From the NCBI RefSeq assembly GCF_000328565.1, contig NC_019966.1:2170001-2234000 (forward strand): a stretch of 64,000 nt of DNA, given 5' to 3'. The stretch is from Mycobacterium sp. JS623 (GTDB taxonomy: Bacteria; Actinomycetota; Actinomycetes; Mycobacteriales; Mycobacteriaceae). A model generated the notes under the pieces. It did not search any database. It was not told the origin of the DNA and was given only the letters and a program-made list of their open reading frames with translations. Of this stretch, positions 58,291 to 64,000 are shown piece after piece (positions within the stretch are counted from its first letter, which is position 1; each line of letters starts with the position of its first letter). The translations under genes were made by a program, and so were the position numbers.

Positions 58291-59394
58291 ATGAACGGCA
58301 CCTACGGGGATTCCACTCGCAGCGTCAAAGCCGTTGGCTCGGAGGCAATTCCGGGTAACCCGGTGGCGCCCCCGCCCGTTCCGGCATCGAGCTATCATCT
58401 CTCGCCTGACGAGACCGAACCGCTGGACAGCTACGGCCGCAGCTCGAATCCGACATGGCGTCAACTGGAATCGGCACTGGCCGAACTCGAAGGCGCCGCG
58501 TCGGCCTTGACGTTCGCTTCCGGCATGGCCGCAATCACGTCGGCGCTGCGTGTGCTCGCCAAACCCGGCACCAAACTGGTGGTACCGGCCGACGGCTACT
58601 ATCAAGTTCGCCGCTATGCCGCGGAATACCTTGCACCACAGGGAGTTACGGTCGTCGAAGTGTTCAGTGCGGACATGTGTGTAGCGTCGGCGGACGCCGA
58701 TGTGGTGCTGGCAGAAACACCGTCCAACCCGGGGCTGGACGTCGTCGATCTGCACCACCTTGCGATGGACTGCCGCGGGCGCGGCGCCACGCTGATCGTC
58801 GACAACACCACCGCGACACCGCTTGGCCAGCAGCCGCTGTCGATGGGCGCCGATCTGGTGGTGGCCAGCGCGACGAAAGCGCTTTCGGGGCATAGCGATT
58901 TGCTTGCCGGCTATGTCGCGGGCAGCCAACCCGAACTGATGCAGGCGCTCGAACGCGACCGTCTGCTGGCCGGACCGATTCTCGGTGCGTTCGAGGCGTG
59001 GCTGGTATTGCGCAGTCTCGGCAGCGCGGGTCTGCGGTTTGAGCGGCAATGTCAAAACGCGCAGGCGCTCGCCGTGGCGCTGCGGGCACATCCTGCGGCT
59101 AAGTCGGTGCGGTATCCCGGTCTGCCCGATGATCCGTCGCATCCGGTCGCCACACAGCAGATGAAGCGCTACGGCGGGCTCGTCGCGGTGGAATTCGAGG
59201 ACGCCGCCGCAGTGCACGCACTCGTCGAGCGCAGTGCGCTGTTGATCGCGTCGACCAGCTTCGGTGGCATTCACACGTCGGTGGACAGGCGCGCCCGCTG
59301 GGGAGATGCGGTCAGCGACGGGTTCGCCCGTATCTCGCTGGGCATCGAGGACACCGACGATCTGATCGCCGACATCGAGGAGGCGCTGGGGTAG
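58291..59394 (+). CDS. cystathionine gamma-synthase/lyase-like PLP enzyme
   Basis: A 367-residue trans-sulfuration-family PLP enzyme. Family features are SYGRSSNPTWRQLESALAELEGAASALTFASGMAAITS, ETPSNPGLDVVDL and the PLP lysine K196 in LVVASATKALSGHSDLLAGYV. It could be a cystathionine gamma-lyase or synthase; the sequence does not decide. ATG 58291 lies four bases after the gpsA stop; a much longer frame from within gpsA is rejected. In M. tuberculosis gpsA and ddlA are directly adjacent, so this gene is an insertion or a loss there. Confidence 0.88.
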   Translation: MNGTYGDSTRSVKAVGSEAIPGNPVAPPPVPASSYHLSPDETEPLDSYGRSSNPTWRQLESALAELEGAASALTFASGMAAITSALRVLAKPGTKLVVPADGYYQVRRYAAEYLAPQGVTVVEVFSADMCVASADADVVLAETPSNPGLDVVDLHHLAMDCRGRGATLIVDNTTATPLGQQPLSMGADLVVASATKALSGHSDLLAGYVAGSQPELMQALERDRLLAGPILGAFEAWLVLRSLGSAGLRFERQCQNAQALAVALRAHPAAKSVRYPGLPDDPSHPVATQQMKRYGGLVAVEFEDAAAVHALVERSALLIASTSFGGIHTSVDRRARWGDAVSDGFARISLGIEDTDDLIADIEEALG

Positions 59395-59532
59395 GCGGCT
59401 TCGCCGGAATCAGGTTCCGGTACGCATTTGAGCCATTTACGTGCAAGAACTCTGTTCTCGGTGGCTGCGTCGGCTTTGCCCGCCATCGCTAGATCGTGCG
59501 GCTTTCCGCCAGAGCGGTAGCCTCTCTAGGTT

Positions 59533-60654
59533 GTGACTGCCCACCAGTCCGGCAAAACCGGACGCATCCGCGTCGCTGTCGTCTACGGCGGGCGCAGCTC
59601 CGAGCACGCCATTTCGTGCGTTTCCGCCGGCAGCATCCTGCGCAATCTCGACCCCGAGCGATTCGAGGTGGTCGCGGTCGGCATCACGCCGGGCGGATCG
59701 TGGGTGCTGACCGACGGTCGTCCTGAGACGCTCGCGATCACCGACGGCCGACTGCCCGAGGTCAGCGGGGCATCGGGTACCGAACTGGCCTTGCCCGCCG
59801 ACCCTGTTCGCGGCGGTCAGCTGTTGTCGCTCGGGCAGGGCGGCGAGATGCTCGAGGCGGTCGACGTCGTGTTTCCCGTCCTGCACGGACCTTACGGAGA
59901 GGACGGCACTATCCAAGGGCTGCTCGAACTCGCCGGTGTGCCGTACGTCGGAGCGGGCGTGCTGGCCAGCGCGACGGGCATGGATAAGGAATTCACCAAG
60001 AAGCTGCTTATCGCCGACGGGCTGCCGGTCGGCGACCACGTCGTGCTGCGGCCGCGCCAGCACACTGTCGAACTCGAGGATCGCGAGCGGCTCGGACTAC
60101 CGGTGTTCGTCAAGCCCGCGCGCGGTGGCTCGTCCATCGGCGTCAGCCGCGTCACGGCATGGGACCAGCTGCCCGCCGCAATCGAGCTGGCTCGCAGGCA
60201 TGACCCGAAGGTGATCGTCGAGGCGGCGATACCTGGACGCGAATTGGAGTGCGGCGTCCTGGAATTCCCGGACGGCCGGGTCGAGGCCAGTACGGTCGGC
60301 GAGATTCGGGTCGTGGGTGTGCGTGGCCGTGAGGACGCGTTCTACGACTTCGAGACCAAGTATCTCGATGACGCCGCCGAACTCGACGTGCCGGCCAAGA
60401 TCGATGATGAACTCGCAGATACGGTGCGGCAGTTGGCTATTCGAGCTTTCAACGCCGTCGACTGCCAGGGACTTGCCCGCGTCGACTTCTTTCTGACCGA
60501 CGACGGGCCGGTGGTCAACGAGATCAACACCATGCCCGGCTTCACGACCATCTCGATGTACCCGCGGATGTGGGCGGCCAGCGGCGTGGATTATCCAACC
60601 CTGTTGGCCACCATGGTCGAAACGGCGCTGCGCCGCGGCACCGGCCTGCGTTAG
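59533..60654 (+). CDS. ddlA: D-alanine--D-alanine ligase
   Basis: A 373-residue ATP-grasp enzyme (Rv2981c) forming D-Ala-D-Ala for peptidoglycan. Motifs: [64 protein letters not shown], the ATP region [17 protein letters not shown], and [26 protein letters not shown]. The GTG at 59533 is used; TAGCCT (59518-59523) is nine bases before. A 7-4-7 palindrome follows the stop after 24 bases. Confidence 0.96.
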   Translation: MTAHQSGKTGRIRVAVVYGGRSSEHAISCVSAGSILRNLDPERFEVVAVGITPGGSWVLTDGRPETLAITDGRLPEVSGASGTELALPADPVRGGQLLSLGQGGEMLEAVDVVFPVLHGPYGEDGTIQGLLELAGVPYVGAGVLASATGMDKEFTKKLLIADGLPVGDHVVLRPRQHTVELEDRERLGLPVFVKPARGGSSIGVSRVTAWDQLPAAIELARRHDPKVIVEAAIPGRELECGVLEFPDGRVEASTVGEIRVVGVRGREDAFYDFETKYLDDAAELDVPAKIDDELADTVRQLAIRAFNAVDCQGLARVDFFLTDDGPVVNEINTMPGFTTISMYPRMWAASGVDYPTLLATMVETALRRGTGLR

Positions 60655-60678
60655 ACATCCTGCCGTAAGTGGCATCGG

Positions 60679-60696
60679 CTCCTACCTCCGTAGGAG
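60679..60696. terminator. perfect palindrome after ddlA
   Basis: CTCCTAC-CTCC-GTAGGAG, a perfect 7-bp stem and 4-base loop, 24 bases after the ddlA stop. Probably a terminator, though there is no U-tract. The remaining region to 60891 (about 195 bases) holds no supported gene; a weak open frame from 60755 does not match anything recognised. Confidence 0.6.
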
Positions 60697-60891
60697 AGCA
60701 AAGACCGGACTTGGGCACGATGTGTCCGCTGTGCAGATTTTCTAGCTTTGATTCATGACATGGGCATTCGCTACGCCGGTACCGCACAACAACATTCGGC
60801 GTCGTGCGCACATTTGTGCTGCCGTCGCTGATCACGCTGCCGGGCCGGTGGTTCTGGTGGCCATCGTGGATGACCACGCACCGAGTGCGTC

Positions 60892-61455
60892 CTATCGCAC
60901 GGGTGCGGGATCAATCGGCTTTGCGGGCAACGATTTTGCGATGATGTCCGAGATCTCCTGTATCGGCGTCGGACCGGATCCCTGCGGCAATGTCAACGCC
61001 ACGTACACCGCACGGTCGACGGCGAACCATGTGCTGCGGCCTTGATCGGCGGCTGGGTCATTGCCCGCCCCTGCTTCGCCCACCCGGAACCACTGCACGG
61101 CGTTGACCACTTGGAGCGGGGAGCCGACGACGAACTCCGCAGGCCGGTCGAGGCCGCATCGCACAATGATCGGCTCGCCTGCCGCCGTCCACGCGGCCGC
61201 CCCTGCCGGTGCGGGCTGCGCCGCCGGGGCACGGTGATAGTCACCCAGTTGTTCCGGCAGGGCGCCGAGGAGCGCTCGGCATTCGGCGCTGTCGCCCTTG
61301 GGTGCGGGCACGGACGCGATCGCGACGGGTTGTTGGCTGGGTGGGGACTGCTGCAGCGCGGCGACGACGAGGATGCCGATGACCGCGCCGACCGCCACGA
61401 CCAGCGCGGCGATCAGCAGCGCCCGCGGGGGCCCGTCGCGGGTCTCGGCAGTCAC
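60892..61455 (-). CDS. DUF3515 membrane-anchored protein (Rv2980-like)
   Basis: A 187-residue protein with one N-terminal transmembrane helix (residues about 10-33, ALLIAALVVAVGAVIGILVVAAL) and an extracytoplasmic domain containing CRALLGALPEQLGDYHRA and VRCGLDRPAEFVVGSPLQVVNAVQWF, typical of DUF3515. Function unknown. GTG 61455 (VTAETRDGPP) is chosen; an earlier ATG at 61488 would give 198 residues. The Lrp-domain gene lies upstream on the same strand, ten bases away. Confidence 0.85.
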   Translation of the reverse strand: MTAETRDGPPRALLIAALVVAVGAVIGILVVAALQQSPPSQQPVAIASVPAPKGDSAECRALLGALPEQLGDYHRAPAAQPAPAGAAAWTAAGEPIIVRCGLDRPAEFVVGSPLQVVNAVQWFRVGEAGAGNDPAADQGRSTWFAVDRAVYVALTLPQGSGPTPIQEISDIIAKSLPAKPIDPAPVR

Positions 61456-61465
61456 GGCCCAAACT

Positions 61466-61708
61466 CTAAGGGCCCACTCCGTTGGCAATCGGGCAGGTCA
61501 GCGTCCGGGTGATGCCGGTGACCTGCTGCACGCTCGGAACGACGTTGGCGTGCAGGTCGGCTAGGGTGTCGGCGCGGATTCGGGCCACCACGTCGTATGG
61601 GCCGGTGACGTATTCCGACGACAACACGCCGGGGAGGCCGGCGAGCTGCTTGGCGACGACCTCGGCGCGGCCCACCTCGGTCTGGATCAGCATGAAAGCC
61701 TCTACCAC
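61466..61708 (-). CDS. stand-alone Lrp/AsnC ligand-binding domain (RAM) protein
   Basis: An 80-residue protein equal to the C-terminal ligand-binding (RAM) domain of Lrp/AsnC regulators: VVEAFMLIQTEVGRAEVVAKQLAGLPGVLSSEYVTGPYDVVARIRADTLADLHANVVPSVQQVTGITRTLTCPI. It has no DNA-binding helix-turn-helix, so it must act by binding a small molecule or another Lrp-like protein. GTG 61708 follows the SD GGAGGGAAACG. It is divergent from thiL and close to the DUF3515 gene. Confidence 0.85.
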   Translation of the reverse strand: MVEAFMLIQTEVGRAEVVAKQLAGLPGVLSSEYVTGPYDVVARIRADTLADLHANVVPSVQQVTGITRTLTCPIANGVGP

Positions 61709-61781
61709 CCGTTTCCCTCCGTCTGGCTGCATAGACTGCTGGCCGCAGGGCCCAAACGTACCGCAGCCCACCGGAGGTGAC

Positions 61782-62735
61782 ATGGCGAGCGAAGAGGCCG
61801 AGACACTGGCTGGGGTGGGGGAGTTCGCCGTCATCGACCGTTTGGTTGCGGGTCGGCGGCTGCCCGAGACAGTGCAATTGGGACCCGGGGATGACGCGGC
61901 CGTGGTGAGCGCGACCGATTCCCGCGTTGTCGTCTCCACGGACATGCTCGTCGAAGGGTTCCATTTCCGGCTGGATTGGTCATCGCCGCACGACATCGGC
62001 CGTAAGGCGATCGCGCAGAATGCCGCGGACATCGAGGCGATGGGCGCATCGACCACCGCCTTCGTCGTCGCCTTTGGCGCACCCGGCGATACGCAGACAA
62101 AGTTGGCGCTCGAACTGGCCGACGGCATGTGGCACGAGGCCGGGCTGCTGGGCGCGGGCATCGCCGGCGGTGATCTGGTCAGCGCGCCGCAGTGGGTGAT
62201 CGCGGTGACCGCGCTGGGCGATCTGGCCGGTCGCGCAGCGGTACGCCTCGATGGGGCGCGCCCAGGCGACGCCGTCGCGGTGGTGGGGGACCTCGGCTGG
62301 TCTGCTGCCGGATATGCGTTGTTGCGCAACGGCATTGGAGGATTTGACGCATTGCGTCGCCGGCATCTGGTGCCGGAACCTCCCTACGGGCAGGGCAGGG
62401 TGGCCGCCGATGCAGGCGCCACGGCGATGACAGACATCTCCGACGGACTGGTGGCCGACCTCGGGCATATCGCGCAAGCCTCAGGAATCGGCATCGATCT
62501 GTCGCGTGACGCGCTGGAGACACATCACGACGCGCTCTTGGGGGCGGCCGGCGAGATGGCGATGGACCCGTGGGTGTGGGTGCTTGCGGGCGGCGAGGAC
62601 CATGCATTGGTCGCAACGTTCGCCGGTGAACCGCCGGCCGGCTGGACCACGATCGGGCGCGTGCTCGACGGTGCTCCCCGCGTTCTGCTGGATGGTGAGC
62701 AATGGCACGGCGACACGGGCTGGCAGTCGTTTTGA
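61782..62735 (+). CDS. thiL: thiamine-monophosphate kinase
   Basis: A 317-residue enzyme (Rv2977c) that makes thiamine diphosphate. Motifs: GEFAVIDRLVAGR, VQLGPGDDAAVVSATDSRVVVSTDMLVEGFHFRLDW, ALGDLAGRAAVRLDGARPGDAVAVVG and ATAMTDISDGLVADLGHIA. ThDP is the cofactor of IlvB, encoded earlier in the window. ATG 61782 follows the SD CCGGAGGTGAC. ung follows after 31 bases. Confidence 0.95.
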   Translation: MASEEAETLAGVGEFAVIDRLVAGRRLPETVQLGPGDDAAVVSATDSRVVVSTDMLVEGFHFRLDWSSPHDIGRKAIAQNAADIEAMGASTTAFVVAFGAPGDTQTKLALELADGMWHEAGLLGAGIAGGDLVSAPQWVIAVTALGDLAGRAAVRLDGARPGDAVAVVGDLGWSAAGYALLRNGIGGFDALRRRHLVPEPPYGQGRVAADAGATAMTDISDGLVADLGHIAQASGIGIDLSRDALETHHDALLGAAGEMAMDPWVWVLAGGEDHALVATFAGEPPAGWTTIGRVLDGAPRVLLDGEQWHGDTGWQSF

Positions 62736-62766
62736 CCGCCGGCGGCGCACGCTAGGTTGACGAGTC

Positions 62767-63450
62767 ATGACCGCACGCCCGCTGACCGAACTCGTCGAAG
62801 AGGGCTGGGCCGCCGCGCTGGAGCCGGTTGCCCCGCAGGTCGCGGAGATGGGCGAGTTTCTGCGGGCCGAAATCGCGGCGGGACACCGGTATCTGCCCGC
62901 GGGCCCGAATGTGTTGCGCGCGTTCACCTTTCCGTTCGACCAAGTCCGGGTACTCATCGTCGGACAGGATCCGTACCCGACGCCGGGGCATGCAGTGGGA
63001 TTGAGCTTCTCGGTGGCACCCGATGTGCGGCCGCTGCCGCGCAGTCTGGACAACATCTTCGCCGAATACGGCAAGGACCTGGGGTTTCCGCCGCCTTCCA
63101 ACGGTGACTTGTCGCCGTGGGCGGAGCGCGGCGTGATGTTGCTGAACAGGGTGCTCACCGTGCGCCCGGGCACTCCGGCCTCGCATCGCGGCAAGGGCTG
63201 GGAAGCGGTGACCGAATGTGCGATCAGGGCGCTGGTGGCCCGTCGGCAGCCGCTTGTTGCGGTGTTGTGGGGTCGCGACGCGTCGACACTCAAGCCGTGG
63301 TTAGAAGGAGAAGAGTGCGTGGCGATCGAGTCGCCGCATCCGTCGCCGCTCTCGGCGTCGCGCGGGTTCTTCGGCTCGCGACCATTCAGCCGCGCCAACG
63401 AATTGCTTGAGAAGATGGGCGCCGAGCCGATCGACTGGCGCCTTCCTTGA
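62767..63450 (+). CDS. ung: uracil-DNA glycosylase
   Basis: A 227-residue family 1 UDG (Rv2976c) that removes uracil from DNA. The catalytic water-activating Asp68 is in [19 protein letters not shown]; the Leu-intercalation loop is [30 protein letters not shown] at 62753-62758 and ATG 62767 suggest a leaderless or very short leader. It is convergent with rpmB. Confidence 0.97.
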   Translation: MTARPLTELVEEGWAAALEPVAPQVAEMGEFLRAEIAAGHRYLPAGPNVLRAFTFPFDQVRVLIVGQDPYPTPGHAVGLSFSVAPDVRPLPRSLDNIFAEYGKDLGFPPPSNGDLSPWAERGVMLLNRVLTVRPGTPASHRGKGWEAVTECAIRALVARRQPLVAVLWGRDASTLKPWLEGEECVAIESPHPSPLSASRGFFGSRPFSRANELLEKMGAEPIDWRLP

Positions 63451-63509
63451 CTCGTTACTGAGCGCGTGTGTCGAGTCCGGGACGCAGTACCACCGTCGGT
63501 AGGGGGCGG

Positions 63510-63704
63510 TTAGCCGCGCGAGACCTTGCCCGCCTTGATGCACGAGGTGCAGACGTTGACGCGCTTCTTGTTCCCACCGGGGTGGGTCACGGCGCGCACG
63601 GTCTGGATGTTGGGGTCCCAACGACGGCTGGTCCGGCGATGGGAGTGCGACACCGACTTGCCGAAGCCGGGGCCCTTTCCGCAGATCTCGCAGACGGCAG
63701 CCAT
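63510..63704 (-). CDS. rpmB: 50S ribosomal protein L28, zinc-binding (C+) type
   Basis: A 64-residue ribosomal protein: MAAVCEICGKGPGFGKSVSHSHRRTSRRWDPNIQTVRAV. It has two CXXC pairs, C5/C8 and C52/C55, which bind zinc, so it is the C+ paralog rather than the zinc-free (C-) one induced under zinc starvation. Its own stop is 59 bases from the convergent ung stop. It is divergent from the partial gene at the window edge. Confidence 0.96.
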   Translation of the reverse strand: MAAVCEICGKGPGFGKSVSHSHRRTSRRWDPNIQTVRAVTHPGGNKKRVNVCTSCIKAGKVSRG

Positions 63705-63931
63705 ATCTAGAACTCCTCGAATCAGTACTTTGGGGGTCTGGGCCTTTCGCCGGAAACCGGCGTGGGTGATCCCGACAACCTGACCAGGATACCGGCCGGA
63801 ACAGGGAACGCCAAAAACGCATCCACCGGCCCGAACGTCGTGCCGAGCTGTCAGCGATCCTAGCTAGGCTGGCGCCCACGGCGGCATCCAGTGATGGGGT
63901 GGCGCGAGCGCCACATTTGATGGAGGTTTGG

Positions 63932-64000
63932 ATGTCGGCTCGGCGGCTCGATGCCTCCGCTTTGCGGCACTGGGCGCATACCGCCGTCGGAGACCTCATT
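63932..64000 (+). CDS. DAK2/FakA-like kinase, first 23 codons
   Basis: The window ends after 23 codons reading MSARRLDASALRHWAHTAVG DLI. The pattern LDASALRHWAHTAVGDLI is the start of the Rv2974c-type DAK2-domain (fatty-acid-kinase-like) proteins, and it lies downstream of the divergent rpmB as expected from the conserved order. ATG 63932 follows TGGAGGTTTGG. The product cannot be further described. Confidence 0.6.
   Translation, partial: MSARRLDASALRHWAHTAVGDLI

Noticed and set aside
60755..61045. 97-codon plus-strand frame after ddlA
   Set aside because: Most of it overlaps the DUF3515 gene in antisense; the unique first 45 codons match nothing I recognise and there is no SD.

Overview
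The window is mycobacterial chromosome, most like a fast-growing or environmental species (Mycolicibacterium-type). It is GC-rich, uses many GTG starts, and its gene order follows the M. tuberculosis stretch from about Rv3032 down to Rv2974c. Rv numbers and gene names come from recognising the proteins and their order; no search was run. Differences from M. tuberculosis (inserted, missing or decayed genes) mark where this lineage has changed.

Layout. 1-5.7 kb (mostly minus strand): a cut-off MFS transporter, a J-domain protein, an Hsp18-type small heat-shock protein with a readable promoter, then the glycosyltransferase / GH57 branching enzyme / methyltransferase set associated with methylglucose lipopolysaccharide and glycogen-like glucans. 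5.8-12.5 kb: etfB-etfA, a decayed nitroreductase, two acyltransferases, iscS and mnmA. 12.5-24 kb: lpqA, a MetE-like protein, an SRPBCC/ArsR pair with twin palindromic operators, a secreted low-complexity protein, an acyl-CoA ligase, ligA, and a five-gene operon of DUF4178-DUF2617-DUF4247-DUF350-speE. 24-35 kb: an ACT protein, gatCA, pfkA, gatB, three self-regulated-looking regulator loci (MarR, TetR) with palindromes, lppZ, a DoxX protein and cfp6. 35-43.5 kb: branched-chain amino-acid and serine genes (ilvB-ilvN-ilvC, serA, leuB), with a transcription attenuator and leader peptide before ilvB. 43.5-45.5 kb: an insertion holding a MarR fragment and a phospholipase C-family gene. 45.5-53.3 kb: MFS transporter, FAH-family gene, gltX, tRNA-Gln, tRNA-Glu, IclR regulator, leuC-leuD and hupB. 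53.3-64 kb: mutT1, ppk, fbiD, gpsA, a PLP enzyme, ddlA, a DUF3515 protein, an Lrp ligand-domain protein, thiL, ung, rpmB and the first codons of a DAK-type gene.

Themes. Translation (gatCAB, gltX, tRNAs, mnmA, rpmB), nucleic-acid maintenance (ligA, ung, mutT1, hupB) and branched-chain amino-acid synthesis (ilvBNC, leuB, leuCD) dominate, so most of the window is conserved core genome. The accessory signals are small: three gene remnants, strong intergenic hairpins, and local operators. At least thirteen genes have a TANNNT -10-like box ending only 6-9 bases before the start codon, which predicts leaderless or near-leaderless mRNAs. I found no CRISPR array, insertion sequence, prophage or integrated element.
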